NCBI RefSeq assembly: GCF_020097835.1
Contig: NZ_CP083666.1
Location: 1,984,001 to 2,048,000, forward strand
From: Haloprofundus halobius
Lineage (GTDB): Archaea; Halobacteriota; Halobacteria; Halobacteriales; Haloferacaceae
Length of the DNA stretch: 64,000 bases
Reading direction: 5' to 3'
Positions within the stretch are counted from its first letter, which is position 1. Each line of letters starts with the position of its first letter. A program made the position numbers and the translations under genes. The notes beneath the pieces were generated by a model, which made no database searches, was not told where the DNA came from, and was given only the letters and a program-made list of their open reading frames with translations. Positions 17,176-24,479 of this stretch are shown piece after piece.

Positions 17176-17964
17176 ACCGAGTTGTCGGCGACGCAACGCC
17201 GCACCGCCGTCGACCGCGGGTTCGCCAACTGGGAGGGCCACGGGCGGCGAGCGCTCGCCGCCGGCAACGGTTCGGCGGCGACGGCCGTCGCCGAGCAGGT
17301 CGGCGAGCGGCGCGGTTGGCACGACAGGCGGACCGACCGTCTCGCGGTCCGACTCCGGACGTCGATGCTCGACGCGGCCCGAAGCGACGCCGCCCAGGTC
17401 GACCGACGACCGACCGAGCGCACGTCCGAGACGACGCAGTATCTCGCCCGCTACGCCAAGAAGAAACTCGCCGAGGGGCTGGAGAGCGGCACCGAGCGAG
17501 CGACGGACCGCGCACGAGAGAAAGTACGCGACCGTCTCGAAGGGACGAAGTGGGCCGACAAGGCGCTCGTCGGCGTCCCCTCGGGGCTCCCCGTCGCCCC
17601 CGTGCCGGGGTACTGGTACGCGACGGTCAACGTCTGGACCGTCGAGGCCCGGGGGGAGTACGCGCAGTTCGTCGTCACCGCCCGACGCGGCACGGCGGGA
17701 TCGAGCGACCTGCGGTACGTCCGCGACGGTGACCCGGTGACGCTCGACGTCGACGGCGACGGCGAGGCCGAGCGACTGGGTCGGAGCGAGCGTATCTCCT
17801 TCGAGGCGCAGACCACCGTCGTCGTGGCTGTCCCCCCGACGCCGCCGGGCGTCGGCGACGTCGACGGCGATGCCGACGAACGGTCGGGTGGGTGGCCTGC
17901 TCCGGGGTGTGAGCCGGAACCCCGGTGTCGACCGGACGCCGCTCCCGACCCGCGTTCCGAGTGA
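17176..17964 (+). pseudogene. DUF7286 3' part downstream of the internal stop
   Basis: In the same reading frame as the gene upstream, the sequence stays open for about 262 codons after TAG 17173-17175. It encodes QYLARYAKKKLAEGLESG, then GVPSGLPVAPVPGYWYATVN, NVWTVEARGEYAQFVVTA and two acidic DVDGDG/DVDGDADE calcium-loop-like motifs, which I recall as the normal C-terminus of DUF7286 proteins. The only nearby start is a TTG at 17182 with no clear ribosome binding site. A C-to-T change turning CAG into TAG would explain the break. Sequencing error is the main alternative. Confidence 0.7.
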
Positions 17965-17998
17965 CAACCGTTTTGGCCGACGCCGGGCGAGTTCTCCC

Positions 17999-18430
17999 AT
18001 GCTCTACGACGCCGCAGAGAGTCCGGGGTCGCTGACGCCGAACGAGTTGCGCGCCGCCTACGACTCGCAGTTGGCCGCCGTCGTCGACGCCGAGGGCGTC
18101 GAGACGGTCGCCGCCGAGTCGGGCGTCGACCGCGACCGCGTCGTCGCGCTCGCCGAGGGCGAGTCCCCCGACCTCACGCTCGAAGAGGCCGCCGGTATCC
18201 TCGCCGTCGGCGACGGCTACCCCGACCGGGAGGCCATCGTACTCGAACTGCGCGACCACCTCCTGCTGGGGATGACGACGGGCGTCCTCGACGTGGATAC
18301 CATCGCCTCGAACATCGACGCCGACCTCACCGGCCAGGAGGTCCAGCAGGCGCTCGAAGGGCGGACCGCCTTCCCGCTCGACGACCTCGCGGCGGTCCAC
18401 GCGTTCATCGCCGAGCGGAACGACCGCTGA
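17999..18430 (+). CDS. DUF5791 family protein
   Basis: A 143-residue acidic helical protein starting MLYDAAESPGSLTPNELR. A helix-turn-helix-like pattern appears in VAAESGVDRDRVVALAEG with TLEEAAGILAVGD, followed by the conserved block DHLLLGMTTGVLDVDTIAS and DLTGQEVQQALEG that I know from haloarchaeal DUF5791. TTTTGG at about 17971 lies near -28 and suggests a leaderless transcript. Its TGA overlaps the ATG of the next gene by one base (TGATG), indicating an operon with the SDR. Confidence 0.85.
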   Translation: MLYDAAESPGSLTPNELRAAYDSQLAAVVDAEGVETVAAESGVDRDRVVALAEGESPDLTLEEAAGILAVGDGYPDREAIVLELRDHLLLGMTTGVLDVDTIASNIDADLTGQEVQQALEGRTAFPLDDLAAVHAFIAERNDR

Positions 18431-19371
18431 TGAGTCCCCGCAGCGACACCGACGGCGACGACGCCGCCGAGCCGAAACGCGTCGTCGTCCTCGGCTGTGG
18501 TTACGTCGGCACCGAACTCGGCCGCCAGTTGACGGCGGCGGGTCACGACGTGGTCGGCGTCCGCCGCTCCGAGGAGGGACTGGAAGCCATGGAAGCGGCC
18601 GGATTCGACGCCGTGTGCGCCGACGTAACCGACGCGGCGTCGCTCGAACCGGTGCCGGACGCCGACTGGCTGGTGTTCGCCGCGAGCTCCGGCGGCCGCG
18701 ACGCCGACGCCGCCCGCGAGGTGTTCGTCGACGGGCAGCGGACGGCGCTCGCGGCGTTCGGCGAGCGCGATGACGGCCCCGAGCGGTACGTCTACACGTC
18801 GAGTACCGGCGTCTACGGCGACCACGGCGGCGACTGGGTCGACGAGGAGACCGAGATACGGCCGACGACGGAGAAGACGCGGGTTCTCGCGGCGGCCGAG
18901 CGCGTCGCTCGCGAGGTGCCGCGCGAGTACGGCTTCGACGGCACCGTCGCCCGCTTTGCGGGGCTGTACGGCCCGAAGCGCTATCGGCTGGAGCGCTACC
19001 TCGAAGGGCCGGTGACCGAGGGCTATCTCAACATGGTCCACCGCGACGACGCCGCTGGAGCCATCGCGTACCTGCTGGAGCGCGACCACGGACACGACGG
19101 GGTGGTGCTGGTCGTCGACGACGAACCCGCCGAGAAGTGGGCGTTCGCCGACTGGCTCGCCGACGAGTGTGGCGTCGAGCGCCCGTCGAAGCGGACGAAG
19201 GCGGAGCGACTCGACGCGGGCGACCTCTTGGAGGCGGCACGACGACGGATTCTCACGAGCAAGCGCTGCTCGAACGCGCTGCTCCGCGAACTCGGCTACG
19301 AGTTCCGGTACCCCGACTACCGCGCAGGGTACGCCACCGCAATCGAGCAGTATCGGAGAAGAGAGCGCTGA
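18430..19371 (+). CDS. atypical SDR / NAD(P)-dependent epimerase-like protein
   Basis: A 313-residue Rossmann protein. A ~15-residue acidic leader precedes VVVLGCGYVGTELGRQL with the GxGxxG dinucleotide-binding loop. VYTSSTGVYGDHGGDWVDEE is the Ser/Tyr region of extended SDRs, but the usual YxxxK is not obvious: the matching position reads TTEKTR. VARFAGLYGP and NMVHRDDAAGAI follow the YeeZ-like atypical SDR pattern. The substrate is unknown. It is translationally coupled to DUF5791. Confidence 0.88.
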   Translation: MSPRSDTDGDDAAEPKRVVVLGCGYVGTELGRQLTAAGHDVVGVRRSEEGLEAMEAAGFDAVCADVTDAASLEPVPDADWLVFAASSGGRDADAAREVFVDGQRTALAAFGERDDGPERYVYTSSTGVYGDHGGDWVDEETEIRPTTEKTRVLAAAERVAREVPREYGFDGTVARFAGLYGPKRYRLERYLEGPVTEGYLNMVHRDDAAGAIAYLLERDHGHDGVVLVVDDEPAEKWAFADWLADECGVERPSKRTKAERLDAGDLLEAARRRILTSKRCSNALLRELGYEFRYPDYRAGYATAIEQYRRRER

Positions 19372-19458
19372 GAGTCGCGTCGTCGCCTTCCTGTCCCTCC
19401 GAACCCGCACGAATATATTTGGGGAACCTTCTTACCGGTCGACTTTGACAGACGGAGT

Positions 19459-20631
19459 ATGCCGAGTAGGGTCGCCGCGACGGAGGCGCTCTCCGACGCG
19501 GAGGTGTTCGTCCGCGAGAACCCCGAGATCGCGACAGTTCTGGCCGTCGGTCTCGTCGCGCTGTTCGGCGTCAGCTACGCGCTTCAGTGGTTCCGCCGCC
19601 CGATGGGGGTGCAGTTCAAGCGAGCGCTGTCGAACCTCGACGAAATCGCGGTGTTGATGCACCCGAACCCGGACCCCGACGCGATGGCGGCGGCTATCGG
19701 CGTCGCCTGCCTCGCCGACCAGGTGGATACGCAGGCACGTATCCAGTTCACCGGGCAGATACGCCACCAGGAGAACCGCGCCTTCCGAACCGTCCTCGAC
19801 TTGGACCTCGAACAGATCGACCACGTCTCCGAAATCGCCGCCGAGAACGTCGTCCTCGTCGACCACAACACGCCGCGCGGGTTCGCCGGGGCCGAGAGCG
19901 TGCTCCCGTTCGCCGTCATCGACCACCACCCCGGCGACGGCGCGGGCGAGGAGTTCACCGATGTGCGAACGAACTACGGCGCGAGCGCCAGCATCGTCGC
20001 CGAGTACTTCCGCGACATCGGCGCGAAACCCGTTCCGCCCGACCAGCACGCCAGCGAGATAAACGCCCGCTACACGATGCCGTCGACGGTGGCGACCGGT
20101 CTGCTGTACGGCATCCTCGCCGACACCAAACGGCTCACGTCGGGCTGTGTCGCCGCCGACTTCACCGCCAGCGGCTATCTCTACCCCGGCGTCGACGAGG
20201 ACCTGCTGGACCGCATCGCCAACCCGCAGGTCGGCGCGGAGGTGCTGGAGGTGAAAGCCCGCGCCATCGCGGGTCGGAAAGTGCAGGGCTCGTTCGCCGT
20301 CAGCGACGTCGGCCCCGTCTCGAACGTCGACTCTATCCCGCAGGCGGCGGACGAACTGATGCACCTCGAAGGCGTCACCGCAGTCGTCGTCTGCGGCGAG
20401 CGCGACGGCACGGTGTACCTCTCGGGTCGCTCCCGCGACGACCGCGTCCACATGGGCCGTGCGCTGGAGGCCGCCGTCTCCGACATCCCGAGCGCGTCCG
20501 CCGGTGGTCACGCCCGGATGGGCGGCGGTCAGATTCCGCAGGTCGACCCGGCCGGCGGCGACGTGCCGAGCCCCGTGCCCAGAAACGGGCTGGTCGACCG
20601 CCTGTTCCAGACGCTCACCGGCGACGTGTGA
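19459..20631 (+). CDS. membrane-anchored DHH-DHHA1 phosphoesterase
   Basis: A 390-residue protein with one membrane span near residues 24-43, then a DHH domain: MHPNPDPDAMAAAIG (first Asp pair), VVLVDHNTP and the signature AVIDHHPGDG, plus NYGASASIVAEY. A DHHA1 domain follows, with GGHARMGGGQIP near the end. Such proteins are Mn-dependent phosphodiesterases of the NrnA/GdpP type, acting on nanoRNA or cyclic dinucleotides; the membrane anchor makes c-di-AMP turnover a reasonable guess. A GAATATATTT at 19411-19420 is the likely TATA region, giving a short 5' leader. Confidence 0.92.
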   Translation: MPSRVAATEALSDAEVFVRENPEIATVLAVGLVALFGVSYALQWFRRPMGVQFKRALSNLDEIAVLMHPNPDPDAMAAAIGVACLADQVDTQARIQFTGQIRHQENRAFRTVLDLDLEQIDHVSEIAAENVVLVDHNTPRGFAGAESVLPFAVIDHHPGDGAGEEFTDVRTNYGASASIVAEYFRDIGAKPVPPDQHASEINARYTMPSTVATGLLYGILADTKRLTSGCVAADFTASGYLYPGVDEDLLDRIANPQVGAEVLEVKARAIAGRKVQGSFAVSDVGPVSNVDSIPQAADELMHLEGVTAVVVCGERDGTVYLSGRSRDDRVHMGRALEAAVSDIPSASAGGHARMGGGQIPQVDPAGGDVPSPVPRNGLVDRLFQTLTGDV

Positions 20632-20720
20632 GCGCTGGCACGCGCTCGAGGCCACCGACGCGCGCCCGACGCGTGACCGCCGACGTGAACGCTTTTTCAC
20701 CGGCCGCCCGTATCGTGTCC

Positions 20721-21848
20721 ATGGCTACCGCGAGCGGCACGTGGGGGTATCGGGACCGCTTCGGCGACAGTTTCGGTCGCACCTACTTCCGCCGGTTCGG
20801 TCCCGGCGTGGTGTCGAGCATCGGTATCGGCACGTACCTCGGCGACCCGACTGACGACGTCGACGACAGGTATCGGGAGGCGCTCGTAGCCGCGTTCGAG
20901 AGCGGCGTCAACCTCGTCGACACCGCGATAAACTACCGCTGTCAGCGGAGCGAGCGCGTCGTCGGCCGCGCGCTCGACGAGGCCGACGTCGAGCGGGATG
21001 AGGTCGTCGTCGCCACGAAGGGCGGCTTTCTCCCGTTCGACGGCGATCGGCCGAGCGACCCGAGCGAGTACGTTCGCGAGCGGTTCGTCGAGACGGGCCT
21101 CGTCGACATCGACGACCTCGCTCGCGGCAGTCACTGTCTCGCTTCCGACTACCTCGACGCGATGCTCGACCGCTCGCTCGACAACCTCGGTCTCGACAGC
21201 GTCGACTGCTACTACGTCCACAACCCCGAGACACAGTTGGCGGTGCGCGACGCCGACGCGGTGTACGACCAGTTGGAAGCCGCCTTCGAGCGCCTCGAAG
21301 AGCGGCGAACCGCGGGCGATATCGGCGGCTACGGCGTCGCGACGTGGGAGGCGTTCCGCGTGCCGCCCGAGCACCCGAGCTATCTCTCGTTGGCGGAGGT
21401 CGTCGCGTGCGCCGAACGCGCCGCCGACGCCGCCGGCAACGAGGAGTCGGGACTACTTGCGCTCCAACTACCGTTCAACGTCGAGATGGCCGACGCGTTC
21501 ACCGCGAAGGTCCACGAGCGTCGCGGTGGAGACGGCGAAGCTGGAGGCGACGAACGCGGGGAAAGCGACCGGGTGAGCGCGCTGGAGTTCGCCCACGACA
21601 CCGGCCTCTCCGTGTTCGCGAGCGCGAGTCTGAAGCAGGGCGACCTCGTAAGTCGGATGCCGGAGGCGGTCGCCGCGGAGTTAGAAGGCGACTCGACGGC
21701 ACAGCGCGCGCTCAACTTCGCGCGGAGCGCCCCCGCGGTGACGGCGGCGCTCGTCGGGACGAGTCGTCGAAAACACGTCGCCGAGAACGTCGCCGCAGGG
21801 ACGTTCGACCCACTAGGCGCGAAGGTGTTCGACGCCGTCTTCGAGTGA
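20721..21848 (+). CDS. aldo/keto reductase
   Basis: A 375-residue TIM-barrel protein of the aldo/keto reductase superfamily. VNLVDTAINYRCQRSERVVG holds the Asp and Tyr of the catalytic tetrad, VVVATKGGFLP the Lys and CYYVHNPE the His. The C-terminal half has a polar, poorly conserved insert (about residues 265-290, RGGDGEAGGDERGE) before FASASLKQGDLV and VTAALVGTSRRKHVAENV, which places the cofactor loop. The first residues (ASGTWGYRDRFGDSFG) are longer than in a standard member. The substrate is unknown. Confidence 0.92.
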   Translation: MATASGTWGYRDRFGDSFGRTYFRRFGPGVVSSIGIGTYLGDPTDDVDDRYREALVAAFESGVNLVDTAINYRCQRSERVVGRALDEADVERDEVVVATKGGFLPFDGDRPSDPSEYVRERFVETGLVDIDDLARGSHCLASDYLDAMLDRSLDNLGLDSVDCYYVHNPETQLAVRDADAVYDQLEAAFERLEERRTAGDIGGYGVATWEAFRVPPEHPSYLSLAEVVACAERAADAAGNEESGLLALQLPFNVEMADAFTAKVHERRGGDGEAGGDERGESDRVSALEFAHDTGLSVFASASLKQGDLVSRMPEAVAAELEGDSTAQRALNFARSAPAVTAALVGTSRRKHVAENVAAGTFDPLGAKVFDAVFE

Positions 21849-21859
21849 GGGCCGCCGCG

Positions 21860-22027
21860 CTACAGTTCCTTCCACTCGCGGCCGCAGTCCGGACAGCTAC
21901 GAACCGCGAACACCTCGTCGGGGTCGTTGCGCTTCTTCAACGTCTCCTCGCACTCCTCGCACGCGAGACGCCCGTACGTGTCTTTGTCGAGTTCTCCCTC
22001 GCGCAGACCCTTCCGGGTGGATTTCAT
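21860..22027 (-). CDS. HVO_0758-type small zinc finger protein
   Basis: A 55-residue protein: MKSTRKGLREGELDKDTYGR followed by LACEECEETL and VRSCPDCGREWKEL, giving two CxxC pairs about 20 residues apart, a zinc ribbon. The length, opening and Cys spacing match the haloarchaeal HVO_0758 zinc finger family as I recall it. The start ATG is at 22025-22027; a CTATTTTTG about 27 bases upstream on this strand fits a leaderless promoter. It converges on the aldo/keto reductase gene. Function unknown; such micro-proteins often affect growth or biofilm formation. Confidence 0.88.
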   Translation of the reverse strand: MKSTRKGLREGELDKDTYGRLACEECEETLKKRNDPDEVFAVRSCPDCGREWKEL

Positions 22028-22197
22028 GCTCCGCCATTATCGCCCACCCCACAAAAATAGTCCGGCGGAACTGGTTGCAAATAGCGAACGTCCGGATTCG
22101 GGCACCTCTCCCGTCGGATCGACCGCGAGACGGCGAAGGGACGCCGACTCCGTCGTAATCGGCTTGTTTTTTACCCGTCCGTCCTCAGAAGGAATCG

Positions 22198-23292
22198 ATG
22201 GAGTACGTCCAAGAGCGAATCGCGACGCTCCACGACCTGACCGCCCCCGCCCCCGCCGCCCCGGCGGACCGCGCCGCCGTCGTGTTGCCGATGACCGAAC
22301 GCGAGTACGCCAGCCTCGCCGCCGAGCGGGTCCTCGCGGAACTAGAACGCGTCGGCCCCGCACGCGTCGTCGTCGCCCTCCGCGCGTCACCGGACCGTGT
22401 CGGCCCGTTCGCCGAGTGGCTCTCGGAGTTCGACCTCCCGCTGTCGGTGGTGTGGTGCGACGGTCCGACGCTCTCGTCGTTTCTGGCCGAGGAAGGGCTC
22501 AACGGCCGACGCGGCAAGGGTCGCGACGTGTGGTTGGCGCTCGGGCAGGCGCTTTCCGAGGAGTTCGTCGTCGTCCACGACGCGGACACGAAGACGTACT
22601 CTCGCTCGTACGTTCACCGGCTACTGTTCCCGCTCGCGCACGGCTACGGCTTCTCGAAGGGGTACTACGCCCGCGTCGAGAACGACCGCCTCTACGGCCG
22701 ACTGTTTCGGCTGTTCTACGCGCCGCTGGTCGCGGCGCTGGCCGAGGAGGCGGACGCGCCGGTTCTCGACTACCTCTCGGCGTTCCGCTACGCGCTCGCC
22801 GGGGAGTTCGCCGCGACGGTCGACGTGGCTCGGCACCTGCGCATCCAGCGGACGTGGGGTCTGGAGGTGGGGACGCTCGGCGACGCGTTCTCGCTGGCGG
22901 GGTTCGACGGGAGCGCGCAGGTCGACCTCGGGGCGTACGAACACGACCACCGGGCGGTCGGCGGTCCCACGGGCCTCTCCGAGATGAGTCGGTCGGTCGG
23001 CGCGGCGTTGCTGCGGGCAGTCGAAGACCACGGCGTCGACCCCCCGTACGAGACGCTCCCGACTCGGTACCGGGAGACTGCCCGCCGATTCGTCAAGCAG
23101 TACGCCGTCGACGCGGCGTTCAACGGCCTCGACTACGACCGAAGCGACGAACGCGAGCAGGTCGAGCGGTACGCGGCCGCCATCGCCGTCCCGGGCGGCG
23201 ACGACCGGCTTCCCGCGTGGGCCGACGCCCCGGTCTCGCCGGAGACGGTCGCCGAACTCGCCGAAGCCGACCTTCGGGAGGCGGCCGAATGA
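22198..23292 (+). CDS. glucosyl-3-phosphoglycerate synthase-like glycosyltransferase
   Basis: A 364-residue soluble GT-A fold protein. AAVVLPMTEREYASL opens the nucleotide-sugar fold and VVVHDADTKTYSRSYVHRLL carries the DxD metal site in the form typical of GpgS/GT81 enzymes. GYGFSKGYYARVENDRLYGR and RTWGLEVGTLGDAF are acceptor and loop regions of that family. GpgS makes glucosyl-3-phosphoglycerate, a precursor of glucosylglycerate-type compatible solutes; that product fits a halophile but is inference. The stop overlaps the next start (ATGA). Confidence 0.8.
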   Translation: MEYVQERIATLHDLTAPAPAAPADRAAVVLPMTEREYASLAAERVLAELERVGPARVVVALRASPDRVGPFAEWLSEFDLPLSVVWCDGPTLSSFLAEEGLNGRRGKGRDVWLALGQALSEEFVVVHDADTKTYSRSYVHRLLFPLAHGYGFSKGYYARVENDRLYGRLFRLFYAPLVAALAEEADAPVLDYLSAFRYALAGEFAATVDVARHLRIQRTWGLEVGTLGDAFSLAGFDGSAQVDLGAYEHDHRAVGGPTGLSEMSRSVGAALLRAVEDHGVDPPYETLPTRYRETARRFVKQYAVDAAFNGLDYDRSDEREQVERYAAAIAVPGGDDRLPAWADAPVSPETVAELAEADLREAAE

Positions 23293-23807
23293 GCCGAACG
23301 TACGACGACCTCGCGGGCGTCGTCGACCTGTTCGGCGCGCTGACGCACGGGGAACTAGAATCCGCGCTCGACGAACTCGCGTACAAACAGGGGTCGAGCA
23401 CCGACGTGAAGGCGCTCACCGAGGCCGTCGACGGCGCCGTCGAGGAGTACTATCTCGTGGAGTACGTCGCCACCGCGGACGACCGGAGCGTCGAGACGAG
23501 CGAACCGAACCGGCGCGCCGCCGAGGACCGGACGTTCGTGACGGTCGGCCCCGCGGCGTTTCCCTCGATGCCGCCGAACGCCGAGGACCTCCCGCACATC
23601 CTCGACGTGCCGCGGCGGGAAGTGGACCGAGGGGCGCTCGGCGAGCAGGTCCGCGAGCGTCTCGCGGCCGAAGTCGAGACCGCGGCGGACGAAGACGACG
23701 AGGACCGACTCGAACGGCTGTACGACGTGACGTACGACCTCGACGCGTGGGCCCCAGTCGAGACCGACGAGATACGCGAACGGTTGGATGCGCTTCTTCA
23801 AGATTAA
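23289..23807 (+). CDS. DUF7109 family protein
   Basis: A 172-residue acidic protein beginning MSRTYDDLAGVVDLFGALTHG, with a helix-turn-helix-like ALDELAYKQGSSTDVKALTEA, a central TFVTVGPAAFPSMPPNAEDL and a long charged helix near the end (REVDRGALGEQVRERLAAEV). No Cys and no span. It is translationally coupled to the glycosyltransferase by an ATGA overlap. I recall this family as DUF7109 in Halobacteria; the N-terminal helices could bind nucleic acid, but nothing firm can be said. Confidence 0.75.
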   Translation: MSRTYDDLAGVVDLFGALTHGELESALDELAYKQGSSTDVKALTEAVDGAVEEYYLVEYVATADDRSVETSEPNRRAAEDRTFVTVGPAAFPSMPPNAEDLPHILDVPRREVDRGALGEQVRERLAAEVETAADEDDEDRLERLYDVTYDLDAWAPVETDEIRERLDALLQD

Positions 23808-23831
23808 GGCCGTCGAACGATAGCAGGATAC

Positions 23832-24431
23832 ATGGATCTCACAGGGGTGACCCGGCACGAGGCGACCGCCGTCGAGGGAGCGACGCGGCAGGCGGCGGTC
23901 ATCGCACCCGTGCTGTTCCGGGACGGCGACCCGCACGTGCTGTTCACGAAGCGGGCCGACCATCTCGGCGAGCACCCCGGCCAGATGAGCTTTCCCGGCG
24001 GCGGCCGCGAACCGAGCGACGCGGACTTGACGGCGACGGCGCTGCGCGAGGCCCGCGAGGAGATCGGACTCCGGCCGGAGGAGGTCGAACTCGTCGGTCG
24101 ACTGGACGACATCGAGACGGTCACCGACTACTCGGTGCGGCCGTTCGTCGGGCGTATCTCCGACCGCGAGTACACCCCCGACGAGCGAGAGGTCGCCGAA
24201 ATCGCGGTGCTGTCGGTCGCCGACCTCACGGATTTGGACAACTACGAGTCCGAGCGCCGCGACCACCCCAGCCACGGACCGATTCGCGTCCACTTCTTTC
24301 ACGTCGACGGCTACACGGTCTGGGGTGCGACCGGCCGGATGGTCGTCCAACTGCTGGAACTGACGACCGACTGGCGAGCGCCGTCGGAACCCGACCGAGT
24401 GGTCGACCCCGACGCGGAGTTCCCCGCCTGA
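23832..24431 (+). CDS. Nudix hydrolase, CoA pyrophosphatase type
   Basis: A 199-residue Nudix protein. The Nudix box is present as GGGREPSDADLTATALREAR followed by EEIGL, preceded by HPGQMSFPGG, which together give the CoA-pyrophosphatase (NudL/CoAse) subtype. VLFTKRADHLGEHPG matches the substrate-recognition region. The expected reaction is cleavage of CoA or related dinucleotides to phosphopantetheine and nucleoside phosphate. It lies 24 bases after DUF7109 on the same strand. Confidence 0.9.
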   Translation: MDLTGVTRHEATAVEGATRQAAVIAPVLFRDGDPHVLFTKRADHLGEHPGQMSFPGGGREPSDADLTATALREAREEIGLRPEEVELVGRLDDIETVTDYSVRPFVGRISDREYTPDEREVAEIAVLSVADLTDLDNYESERRDHPSHGPIRVHFFHVDGYTVWGATGRMVVQLLELTTDWRAPSEPDRVVDPDAEFPA

Positions 24432-24479
24432 GTCGGTCGTAGGCTCGACGCCGGCGAGCGAAACGGAGCGCGGGAGTCG

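Noticed and set aside
17182-17964. A separate gene starting with TTG at 17182.
   Set aside because: The segment is in phase with DUF7286, has its C-terminal features and lacks a clear ribosome binding site, so it is better read as the split end of that gene.
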